Shown in pieces: positions 46,041-55,343 of a stretch of 64,000 nt of DNA. The notes beneath the pieces are model-generated. The model had not been told where the DNA came from. It saw only the letters and a program-made list of their open reading frames with translations, and made no database searches. Each line of letters begins with the position of its first letter. Position 1 is the stretch's first letter. This DNA comes from Cubamyces lactineus (lineage: Eukaryota > Basidiomycota > Agaricomycetes > Polyporales > Polyporaceae). The stretch spans positions 2,418,001-2,482,000 of the forward strand of contig JACDTU010000001.1 in assembly GCA_022376465.1 (NCBI GenBank). The letters run 5' to 3'. A program made the translations under genes and the position numbers.

Positions 46041-47330
46041 AGGACCCCTGACAATAGGTGAGGAACCTGAAAACCTCCCTTCAGAATTTGAGCCGATTTG
46101 TCCGCGAATTTTTGGCGATTTTTGGCCTCTTTTGTCCGCAAAAATTCTAGCTTTCGCCGCCTTCGGCGGCGATTTGTCCGGCCCCGCGTACAGGGTTGCT
46201 CACGACCGATGTATTGTCCGGAACCTCTGAACATGGTTGTACCTGCGACAGATTTGTCCGGGAAGCATACCACGGTGTACGCGAAGGGTTGCTGTGAGTA
46301 TTTGTCTCGCAGATCAGTCATAGTACTTCGACGACACAACTACGAAGTGTCCACCATGTCTATACTAAATATAACTTCCGTCAACTCTCGTCCTCCGATC
46401 CTGAAGGTGCATCGTTGTCCACAGCTTTACGAGCCCGGCTGCGCCGCCGCCAAGCCTTGATGTCTTGTAAAGCACGAGCGAGTTTCATTAGGACTTCAGG
46501 TTTAGTCAACTGTCCGATTGTCGACTGGGCGCAGCTGTTGAGAGTCAATGTACGCTTGTCAGGGCTGAGCTGGTGGTGACCGGGAAGCGAACGTAGGAAG
46601 CATTCGCCGGGGATGAGCGCGAACGTGAAAGCCTGGAATGGTGCCATGTGGCGGAGGATAGCACGGAACTGTGTTGCATGGATGTGCTCGTGGAGCTGAA
46701 CAGCAATGTATGAGACGTGCCCGATGTGGTGCACGTCTGCCTGCCAAGCATGCCTGCTGTTTCTCCCACCCGCGGTTGACGCAAGAGCTTAGACCGCGTA
46801 CTAGCTATAGCTGCTTTAGTGACTGATGAAGCAGCGTATTGGTGAAAGCTCCAGTAATAACGCTCAACTAAGGCATACAAACGGACGTTGACGTTGATTA
46901 CTGCTATTACAAGAGGTATTACCTGATATTACAGAAGCACTACTATTCACTCTAGTAGTAGCCGATATGGCATTGGTAGCCTCATGGACTCTCTCCGCGC
47001 GTTCTTCCAATGTTCTTCCTTGGAGAGGTCGTGCTGGGACTACGATAACGCTGTTCCTCATCATGGCACTCGTTGGTTCACATTGGTATGTCAGCCCGAC
47101 GTCAGCCCAGCCCTGTTCTGTACGGTCTCGGCCTGGCCATTCCGGACCGAGATTGTCCGCCACGGCATCTAGGTTCCACAAACCAAGGCCCGGTTTGTCC
47201 GCTCCTGCGAACAGGGTTGGTACCCGATTTTGGGTGGTTTTGTCCGGAAAAATTGTAGCATAGGCCCCCTCCAATGGGCTGATTTTGTCCGGAATTGCAT
47301 AGGGCTGACCGTGCTATTGTCAGGGGTCCT
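46041..47330. mobile_element. TIR DNA transposon with 8-bp target duplication (hAT- or KDZ-like), 1290 bp
   Basis: Bounded by a perfect 17-bp inverted repeat, AGGACCCCTGACAATAG at 46041-46057 and its exact complement at 47314-47330, with GGACTAGT duplicated on both flanks. TTGTCCG occurs nine times near the ends, all in one orientation: 46098, 46132, 46174, 46214, 46254 on the left and 47153, 47195, 47240, 47285 on the right (first base given). This looks like subterminal transposase-binding repeats. The right and left arms also share a longer direct repeat (TTGTCCG followed by ACAGGGTTG). An 8-bp duplication fits hAT or KDZ (Kyakuja-Dileera-Zisupton) elements. At 1.29 kb it is too short for a full transposase, so it is non-autonomous. 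Confidence 0.85.
46381..46734 (-). CDS. 117-codon frame inside the TIR element (tentative cargo or remnant)
   Basis: Open frame on the minus strand in the middle of the element, reading Q-L-H-E-H-I-H-A-T-Q-F-R-A-I-L-R-H, P-F-Q-A-F-T-F-A-L-I-P and C-F-L-R-S-L-P, with a basic block W-R-R-R-S-R-A-R-K and an acidic end S-G-S-E-D-E-S. It may be preceded by an upstream exon up to about 46880. I do not recognise it; it could be a transposase remnant or captured host exon. Confidence 0.3.
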   Translation of the reverse strand: MHHIGHVSYIAVQLHEHIHATQFRAILRHMAPFQAFTFALIPGECFLRSLPGHHQLSPDKRTLTLNSCAQSTIGQLTKPEVLMKLARALQDIKAWRRRSRARKAVDNDAPSGSEDES

Positions 47331-47338
47331 GGACTAGT
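47331..47338. repeat. 8-bp target site duplication, right copy
   Basis: GGACTAGT directly after the right terminal inverted repeat, matching 46033-46040. Confidence 0.85.
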
Positions 47339-47389
47339 GCAGAGGCAGGAGATTGATCGATGCCTGGGCAAGATTGCTCCTTATAACGA

Positions 47390-47395
47390 ACCGAA
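47390..47395 (-). promoter_or_regulatory. displaced TATA box of ADH2
   Basis: TATAAG on the minus strand. Subtracting the element plus one target copy (1298 bp) puts it about 70 bases upstream of the ADH2 ATG, between the distances at ADH3 (about 48) and ADH1 (about 86). I infer that it is the original ADH2 core promoter. Confidence 0.5.
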
Positions 47396-47734
47396 GGTTT
47401 GCACCTGTGTCTACATCGATTAGTCAAGGCCAATGATAACTTCATTCGCCGATCCACATGTTCATGCGTGGCCATATTAGAGGTCTAGAACTAATCGAAA
47501 ATTCGAAGATGCCTGAGGCACTGCGAACCGATTAGCAAAGGCGGCACCGAGTCCGACCAGATGTCGTTAATGGGCACACCACACACCACACTCCGCATAT
47601 AGGAGATAGCATTTGTGTTCAAGAAGAGACATTAATGAGAGCCTCCCAGACATCCGCAACGTCAACGCGACATACCCGCCACTAATCGAGGGAGGGCTAC
47701 GACCTGATAGCGTGCAATGAGGGATCGTTGATAT
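47396..47734. other. ADH2-ADH3 spacer
   Basis: 339 bases, old ADH2 promoter and ADH3 3' side. No other feature seen. Confidence 0.4.
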
Positions 47735-49437
47735 TCAAGGCCGCACCAATATCTTGACTATCATCGGCCGGTCAGTAGGCAATTCTGTAGTGGAGAGTGA
47801 GCCTGGCTCACCATGTTCGTTTTTCTCATTCAAGAGCGCCGTGATACCTTTCTCCAGGAACTCTTCCAGTGGTACGCGACGAGTTATAAGGCTCTCTAGA
47901 TTGTCGAAGCGGCCATCGGCCATAGCTTGAATGAGCTCCGGATGTTCGTTCGAATAGACGACGCTATCTAGGAAGGAAATTAGTTATGCAAGCGCATGAG
48001 GTACCAGTTCGAGAGCACATACTGCCCAAGGTGACTTCTTTGAACATCATCGTGTTCAGATCAACAGTAGGCGGTTTCGTCCACGCTGCGACGTTCATTA
48101 TCATTCCTCCTGTTCGGACCGCTTTCACCGCCATGTCGATCGAGGACTGTGACCCGCCGCAGTCGACGACCACATCTGCTCCCCGGCCGCCGGTCTCGCG
48201 CAGCACTTCCGCGGAGACGTCGACACCGCCTGGGGCAGTGAGATCGTAAACAACCGAAGCACCATGCTGCCGGGCCAATTCGCAGCGCTTAGGCCTTCTT
48301 CCCGACACGCCCACCCAGCTCGCTCCAAATAGTCTGCTCCCGGCTGTCAGACGGTCCGGCGCAGCGTCGTAGACACCAACACGCACCTCGCTGTGTGTAT
48401 CATGAATATTGCGATCTGTAAGGATGTGAGGGGACCATTTCTCCGACCAAAGCGGCTGTGAACATACCGGGCCTGCACCTAGGATGAGCACCTTATCTCC
48501 TGCCTTGATGTTTGCCCTCTTTGTCGCTCTCCACGCGACTGCCAGAGGCTCGACCAAAGCACCCACATCCACTGCAATACTCGTGAGACACGTTCACTTT
48601 GACGGTCCGGTCAAACACGTACGGGGGACATTGGGCGGGAGAACGTGTACTAGCTCTTGATTGACCGCGACGTATTCGGAGAAGCCTCCGCCGCCTCCAG
48701 ATACGCCCTGTCCATCACTTTCAACAACCCGGGGAAGCTGACTTGGGCGATGTACTCACCACGCACCACAAACGGGGGCATTGATTGCAGGTATTGGGGT
48801 TACAGCACGAGGGACAGTCTGATTGTCTGCAGGACACACAGGGCTCGCTGAATGATTGCGAGATGGAGTCAGGCAAAGTAAACCAAGATCAAGGTATAGA
48901 CTCACATGGTGACGTTCTGACCGACAGCATACCGTGTAGGGTCTACATCGGCGCCTAGTTCCACAATAGTCCCGGAGAACCTGTGAAAAAGAGGCGCATG
49001 AGACCTGATACTCGACCTGGGGGGTATGTAGGCTTCACTCGTGGCCAAGCACCACGGGTAGCGTTTGCCCCGTGATGGGGTGAGGTTTGGCGTCAGTAGG
49101 AACAGCGCCCTTCATGGCGCCATGGTAGATGTGCAGATCGGTACCGCATACTAGAATCGTATGTCAGCTATCATACGTGGTACATCCCGACAACGCAGCG
49201 ACAAACTTACCGCCGCACCTAACAAATGCATCGTGGCTTTTAGCAACAGTCATAACTACAGCAGGCGTAAGTATCAATTCACCACGCCACCTGATCAGGA
49301 TGGGATCAGTATTGCACTTCAGGATGAGAAGGTGGGATCGCGTTTACCTTGACTTTCACCTGTTTGGGGCCAACAGACGGCTCGGGGATATCATCGAGGC
49401 GAAGGTCTTCAGGTCCGTAATAGCGTATAGCTTTCAT
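47735..49437 (-). CDS. zinc alcohol dehydrogenase, butanediol-dehydrogenase-like, ADH3 of 3
   Basis: Third tandem copy, reading frame intact. Start M-K-A-I-R-Y-Y-G-P-E-D-L-R-L-D-D-I-P. Catalytic zinc C-G-T-D-L-H-I-Y-H and V-V-L-G-H-E; Rossmann G-D-K-V-L-I-L-G-A-G-P-V; G-R-G-A-D-V-V-V-D-C-G-G-S; end M-I-V-K-I-L-V-R-P. The structural zinc lobe is unusually cysteine-rich: C-V-S-C, S-D-C-P-S-C-C, N-T-C-N-Q-C-P and L-W-C, eight cysteines where ADH1 has four. Extra residues may form disulfides or simply reflect loss of constraint. A TATAAG at 49480-49485 lies about 45 bases upstream. Substrate cannot be deduced. Confidence 0.88.
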
Positions 49438-49479
49438 CGTGAGACGTTGGGGAAAGATGAAGGGGCCAGCGCGATGATA

Positions 49480-49485
49480 CTTATA
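49480..49485 (-). promoter_or_regulatory. TATA box of ADH3
   Basis: TATAAG on the minus strand, about 45 bases before the ADH3 ATG. Confidence 0.55.
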
Positions 49486-49995
49486 CCTCCCAGCCAAGCA
49501 GCACCAGTACAGGCCTGCACTCTCGGGACTCGGGAAGGAAGCGTTGGGCGTGTGTAACAAGCTGACCAATCCCGAGCTGCCAGGGGAAGTATGCACACGA
49601 ACTTACGGCTCATGCATAGTCTCGAAATATGGAAGGCAGATTAGCCGCATGACTCAGTCGGGAACGTGGGGTACTCACCTGCACTGACTTCGGCATATAG
49701 CACTCGGTTCCGACATCGGACCTGAAGCTTCGTCGACGGTATGACATTGAGCCTAGGAGTCAGATATTACAGGTGTTTTGGGTAGTGATTACTAGATATG
49801 CCCTGAGACACAAACTGTGCGGTGCAGGATCATACGGATCTGTGTTGAGGGCCCTCAAAGGCCGAAGAAGTATCATGGAAAGTATCGTACATAGAAGGAT
49901 TACCGGCGATGCAACGCAGTCGAAACGAACAGGAAGAGAACTCGAGATATCGTGGTGAGCAGGTGAGGTGCGAGGGCATTTCCGACATGAAATCT
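49486..49995. other. intergenic between ADH3 and BTB1
   Basis: 510 bases with no recognised gene. Contains the upstream part of the ADH3 promoter and the BTB1 3' side. Confidence 0.4.
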
Positions 49996-51580
49996 TCACG
50001 GTGAACCAGCAAGACGGAAGACGTCATTCACAGCCCGCGCGACCAGCTGTTCGTCGGGCCGTTCCGGGAACACGTACTTCGCGCCGTACCTGCGCTGTTG
50101 GAACAACGCGTACTCTTCTTCCCGGAGCGTCTCGCGGGCGCGACCAACCTGCGCCGCCGTCCGCGCCCCGAGACGCTCTGCTTCATCGTCACTCAGTGGC
50201 GATACACGCCTAACAAGTTCTGCATATGCCGGTCCGAGCCAAGACGGGATGTCAAACTCCTTCGCGAGCACGATAGCGTCGACGGCAGGAAGTGAGGAAC
50301 GGCGAGCGGACAACTCGCGGATGGCATACTGGCGGATTTTGGTGCATTGTAGGCGAGTTGAGACGTGGAGAATGGTGGTCCAGTCGGCCAGCGACACTGA
50401 AGTAGGATCATAGATCCTAGATCAAAGTTAGTGGGATTGGAGCCGGATAGTGACCAATCGCATACCCGTTGTACAGGAAATCCAAAAGACAGTCAAACCC
50501 ATGCTGCGTGACATCGGGCGGTAGAGGGATTGGGCTGTCATCGGAGCGGCCCAGGAAAATGTTGGCATCCGCAAGCATCCGACGCAGGTAGTCTGAATGA
50601 TGTTCCAGAAGGTATTTGTGCACCTTGTACAGCGACTCCTGAGCCTTCATGAGATCATGAGCATGTCGCTTACAGCACAATTCTGTCCGACTTACTCTCA
50701 AGACGATCATCCCCTCTTGCATGTAAAACACTGGGTGCCTCTGAAACTCCTTCTGAGCGCCATCTTGGGCTTGAGATTGAGCCTGAGGTTGAGCATGAGG
50801 TTGAGCAGTCGTAATCCCAGATGTATTCATCGCCGGCAGACGCGGGCGGGGCATCGCGACTGGGTTCCTCCGCGGGGATGAGAGAGCCGCGGCCGAGTCG
50901 GGGCTGGATGCCTGGCTCTGACGTCCACTACTTTCGCTTGGGACGCTCCGCAGGCTGTGCTCTGAGCCTTGCGAGCCATGCACTCTCGGCAAAGGTCGAG
51001 GGCTCGTCAACCCGGAGCCCATTGGGGAAGGAGACGTTACGCGGGGAGTAGGGTTAGACGGGAAGGGCACGGGGCCTCCAACACCCGCCACCGGCCTCGC
51101 TGCACCGCTCATATTGCCGCCGTTCCGCGCAGTGCTCCCCGAAGGGCGCACCATCTCGACAGAGGACGCGGGACTAGGCGTGCGCGAGATCTCCTCGCCG
51201 CTCTGGATGATCATGGGATGGGACTGGAGGCCTCGCAGGAACTCGGGATGGGTGGGTAGCGGGGAGAACGTTGTGTTCGTGCGGAGCGCTTGTAGTTGCT
51301 GTTGAGTTTGCATGTCGAGCATCGGCGAGGAGCTGGGTACGAGCGGGAGCGAGCGCGCAGGTGCGCTCTTGCGAGCGGCTGGCACCCAGTCATGTGGCAT
51401 CCATACTGCGGGACTAGGGGGCGGGCCGGGCGAGGGCGAGGGTGTAGTCATTGTCGCCCATGGAGAGGGCATGCGACTGGGAGGTTCATTAGGGTCAACG
51501 AAGTAATGTCCTGGGGCGGTGATAGTGCGCTGGGCCATTTGGGGGGTGGTGGAGGAACCGGCCGTCGAGCCTGTAGACAT
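49996..51580 (-). CDS. BTB/POZ domain protein, copy 1
   Basis: Long disordered N-terminus (about 300 residues rich in Ser, Pro, Gln, Ala) followed by a fungal BTB domain, probably a protein-interaction or substrate-adaptor role; partner unknown. BTB region: H-P-V-F-Y-M-Q-E-G-M-I-V-L-R-V, then after an intron S-L-Y-K-V-H-K-Y-L-L-E-H-H-S-D-Y-L-R-R-M-L, P-L-P-P-D-V-T-Q-H-G-F-D-C-L-L-D-F-L-Y-N-G. The BACK-like tail reads L-Q-C-T-K-I-R-Q-Y-A-I-R-E-L, L-A-K-E-F-D-I-P-S-W-L-G-P-A-Y. A run of Q-A-Q-P/Q-A-Q repeats precedes the BTB domain. Start 51580 (M-S-T-G-S) or 51601 (seven residues more). Paralog at 55344-57307. Confidence 0.85.
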
Positions 51581-51601
51581 AGTCCTAAGTAGCGGGTGCA
51601 A

Positions 51602-52106
51602 CGCAGATGAGGCATGGAGAGCGCAAGTGGAAGGTCAACCTCAGCAGCACGCACACGATGCAGAGCATGCGGCTGCGAGACCGCAATCGCCTGCTATGCG
51701 CACAGTCGGGAGGCTGTGTTTGGAGGATTGTTGAACGCGAAGCAGAAGATCTGCCCTGTTATCACATTGAAGCGGTGAGACCGACCGAACTCTTATGAGT
51801 ACTGTGAACACCGAGCAACTGATGATTCCGGTTAAGGTCAGTAGCTGACAATCACAGAAGATCTACCTCGCCTGGGCATGCGGTGCCTTGATCGACTGAC
51901 TGCGAAGAACAAACAAGGATGAGGGTTAACGTCCGAGCCGTAGGGAAGGGAAAATTTACCAAGGCTGCTGTGCACGGAGGATCCATATCGAATTGCTCAG
52001 CGCATGGATCCTCACACTCAATCACAATGTAGAAGAGAAGAGCCGCCGTAGTCCTATAAAGGCCGAGGGAAGCGGCGACCATCTCGCGCTACAGTCACTT
52101 CCGCCG
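51602..52106. other. intergenic between SMP3 and BTB1
   Basis: 505 bases, BTB1 promoter and SMP3 3' side. No gene recognised. Confidence 0.4.
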
Positions 52107-54137
52107 CTACTGCGCTACAATCTCCTCCCGATGACGTTCGGCCGGCATTGCCTCTCGAAGACAGGTCACATCGACGTCAAAGATACCCAGGCTAAGTCCG
52201 TCCTTCCAGCCAACTTGCACCGATTCGCCGATATGATCCAGGTCTAGGTGCGGGAAGACCCGACTGAGTTCCTGTAAGCACTCTCGAGGTTCTGCTTCAA
52301 GTTCCTTCACCGCGTGGAACGGTGCCACAAGGAGCACCACGTGCGGACGAGCATCCAAGATAGGGGCAAGCAGGTTGTTGATGGCGGTGGCAGGCGAGGC
52401 CCCAGACAAGTCGCGAATAGAGACCCGTTGGGAGTTGACGTCTACAAACGTCGAGATCAGGCCATAAACCAACAGTAGGTGCCTTCGCATGTGGCTGACC
52501 TTCTTCACGGATAGCAAGCAGATGTCTAGGTGGCATGTACGTTCTCCAATACACAACTTGGAAGTCCTGCGAGTGTAAGGGGGAGGACGTGTCGTAAATG
52601 GCGTGCACGCGAAACAGCGACGGAATAACGCCGCCCTGGTGTAGAATGCCGAACAGTGTCGCAAGGACGACATTCCCGATGATCCAGAACATCTACGAAG
52701 CTTTAGGCTTAAGATTGATCAATATATGTAACAGTGGATACTCACTAAGAACACCCGGCCTGCGCGGAGGATGCGTCCATTGTTTATCGCTACGGCTACC
52801 ATTGGCACGAGAAGCGGTATCAGGAACCGTGGTTCCTGATGAGGCTGAATGGACAACAGTGAAGTAGCCGACCATCTCACCCGATTATATGCTAGAAAGT
52901 TGTCAGTGTGGCGCGTCTGTCCCAAGTCGTAACAACTTACTATGTTGCATCATCTGCACGATTCCAGGCTTCGATTTCTTCCGGTCCCCGGAACGCGATG
53001 CAAAGATATCGAACTCTGCTCGCAAGACGTAGTATAACAGCGCAGGCGTGGCGATCATAGGAAGATTGACGACCAAATGGAGCCATCGCGGGTGTAGGCC
53101 GTGCTCAGCAAGGTTCGAGGGCAGGAGGTTATAGTGCAGAAAGTTGAGAGGGGTAAACTCAATGTGTGGCGGCTTCAGGTCGCCGTGGAAGTAGAGACTG
53201 TCCGCATAGACGAAGCCCAGTGCAGTAGTGAGAGCCACCAATGCCGGGAAAAAGAGCAGCCGTATGAAGCCAGAGAGGGAGAACCGTGACTGACGCAACC
53301 CCCATTTCATGATTTCGAGCGCAACAGGGAAAAGGAAAGCAGCGAACGTCAGTCGAGTGAAGATACCGCAAACAGCAACCAAAGCCAGTAGGGCGATGTA
53401 TATTGGAGCCCGCTGCGTCTAGCCGTCAGCCGCGAATGTTCCAAAAGTGTGGAAGATCTCCAACCTTAGCACCATTGTTCGGAGTTTCAGCTAAGAACAA
53501 GTTCTTGAGGAGCAGCAGAGTGAGAGCGACGAATACGGCCTCTAGCGAGTTGGAGAACGGGCGGACTTGGTATGTGTGCACAACATACGATGACGCTAGC
53601 AGTAACAATGCTGGCAAGCGAGCGGAGTCGTGGACGAGGTGGTACACGCAGAAATCTGGACGAAGTGTCTAGATACGTGTGAGGTGGGAGAAAGTGAACA
53701 TACCGAGCACAAATGATGATAGCAGGAAAGAGAGCCTCTGCATAGCGAAGATCAGTCTGGGCGTGGGTGCTTGTCCTAGGCAATTCAGTATAGTCAATCA
53801 TACCATATAGACTAGTCGACTTGCCTCGCAAAGATAGTCGTAAGAGAGAGAATGGGATGCCGGTGGTAAGCCAGACGGGTACGATTGAGCGACATGGAAA
53901 CACAGGATCCCATTCCCAAGTTGAGTACGAGTGTATTCCAAGCGTACTACCTGCTGGCAAGTTAACGTGCTCCCTCGTGCGCTCCCCAACGATGTAGGAC
54001 GTACCTGCTACTACTTCTCCATTCTGAAAGTACTCATCTGGATGGATATAGCCCGTGCCGTACAAGGCCGAAAGAGCGCGTAAAATCACCAGTCCAACAT
54101 AAGTGTAGCGTGGTAGATTAGCTCTGGAAGATGTCAT
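52107..54137 (-). CDS. SMP3: GPI mannosyltransferase 4 (SMP3/PIG-Z, GT22)
   Basis: ER membrane enzyme adding the fourth mannose to the GPI-anchor core from dolichol-phosphate mannose. GT22 signature H-P-D-E-Y-F-Q-N-G-E follows a first membrane segment (Y-V-G-L-V-I-L-R-A-L-S-A-L-Y). Other family marks: S-Y-S-T-W-E-W-D-P-V-F-P, R-S-I-V-P-V-W, Q-V-R-P-F-S-N-S-L-E, hydrophobic helices, N-F-L-H-Y-N-L-L-P-S-N-L-A-E-H-G-L-H-P-R, and H-Q-E-P-R-F-L-I-P-L. The C-terminus H-L-D-L-D-H-I-G-E-S and L-G-I-F-D-V-D-V-T-C is typical of Smp3 rather than Gpi10 or Alg9/12. Start 54137 chosen (M-T-S-S); an ATG at 54170 adds 11 residues. Several short introns. Confidence 0.9.
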
Positions 54138-54353
54138 AGATTCAGGTCTGGTTACGACCTGACAGACCAAAGTGCTCGTGGCAGGTGGTGGAGGTCGTTC
54201 GTTACCTCGTCCTAGATGCGCTTGCCGACGACGGTGGCTACTGGCGCTTATAGAGCGTTACACAGCGGGCGCCTGTGTACTACCCTCGCTTGTCCCAATA
54301 CCACCACTACCCATTCTCATCTTTCTTCTCGTTCTCCTCGCGCGGTACAAATC
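54138..54353. promoter_or_regulatory. shared divergent promoter of SMP3 and RPB9
   Basis: 216 bases between divergent start codons; both promoters must be here. The pyrimidine-rich part before the RPB9 ATG (54300-54340) fits a 5' leader. Confidence 0.55.
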
Positions 54354-55013
54354 ATGGTGGGTAGGGACTAGAAACACTATATACAACTTGTAATGCTAAT
54401 CTTAAACGACGTATCCCAATGTCGAACCACCTTTGCAATTAGGCTTCCCTTCATTTCTGCTCCGAGTGCAACAACCTCCTCTACCCCAAGGCGGACCCAC
54501 AGCGTCGTGTCATGGTCTATGCATGCCGTATCTGCGCGTATGATGAGATTGGAGAGAACCAGTGTGTGTACCGCAACGATTTGCTCACGGTCACAAAGTA
54601 CGTATATCTTCGCCTTCGCCTCAACGTGCACCCCGAGTGCCCATGGGACCGTCGGACGTGTGGTGCTGGTACTGACCAAATGGTAGAGAGCAGATGGGTG
54701 TAACAACGGACCTTGGCTCAGATCCTACACTGGTTAGTGTGCTATGCTTTTACCGCCTTATTGAAGACATGTACGACTTCCTTCTGCAGGCTCATGCGAA
54801 GATGGCATGCCCGAAGTGTGGCCACGACGAGTATGTCGCGTTTGGGGCTTTTCCAAGGGCTACCATGACTGACGGAGACCGTCCAGCGCTGTGTTTTTCC
54901 AAGATCAGTCGAAGCGCAAGGAGACCCGCATGATCCTCTTCTACGTCTGCACAAAATGCGACCACGCATTCATCGACCCAACACTCAATCTAGAACAACA
55001 GCCCGAGATGTAA
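54354..55013 (+). CDS. RPB9: RNA polymerase II subunit RPB9
   Basis: Small zinc-ribbon subunit of Pol II that affects start-site choice and elongation. Proposed exons: 54354-54356 (ATG alone), 54443-54597, 54687-54732, 54790-54830, 54887-55013, giving 123 residues. Protein begins M-A-S-L-H-F-C-S-E-C-N-N-L-L-Y-P-K, the first zinc ribbon (C-S-E-C ... C-R-I-C). It continues V-Y-R-N-D-L-L-T-V-T, V-T-T-D-L-G-S-D-P-T-L, then the second ribbon C-P-K-C-G-H-D and F-F-Q-D-Q-S-K-R-K-E-T-R-M-I-L-F-Y-V-C-T-K-C-D-H. All splice junctions are GT-AG and in phase. The start-codon-only exon is inferred, because the exon with the first ribbon has no upstream ATG in frame. Confidence 0.9.
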
Positions 55014-55343
55014 CCACACAGGGCTTCTGTTTCCGACCACCCGAGGTGCGCTGGGGTCTACGGAGGGCCTGACCGTTGCATACCCCTTGTACATTATCCT
55101 ATAGTTTGTATCGCTAATGCTAGTCGTTTGCTATGTCATGAGCAAATCCGCAGCTCGACGAATGTGTCAAGGTGAGGCAATACCCCTTTCGCTTGATTGA
55201 TCGACCAAATTGTCAGCAGCAGCGGTGAATATACATTAGGGTATGTATGGTACAACATGGGCCCTATACGATACAATATGCCAGTCCCAAGGTCCAGCTC
55301 GAGCCGCAAACCCAAGAAATCGTGAAACAGTACACCCTGTCAA
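55014..55343. other. convergent intergenic region
   Basis: 330 bases between the RPB9 (+) and BTB2 (-) stops. 3' UTRs expected; nothing else seen. Confidence 0.45.

Noticed and set aside
36328..49437. FAD oxidase, amidase and ADH genes as one biosynthetic cluster
   Set aside because: No backbone synthase, regulator or transporter nearby; the genes look like separate local duplications.
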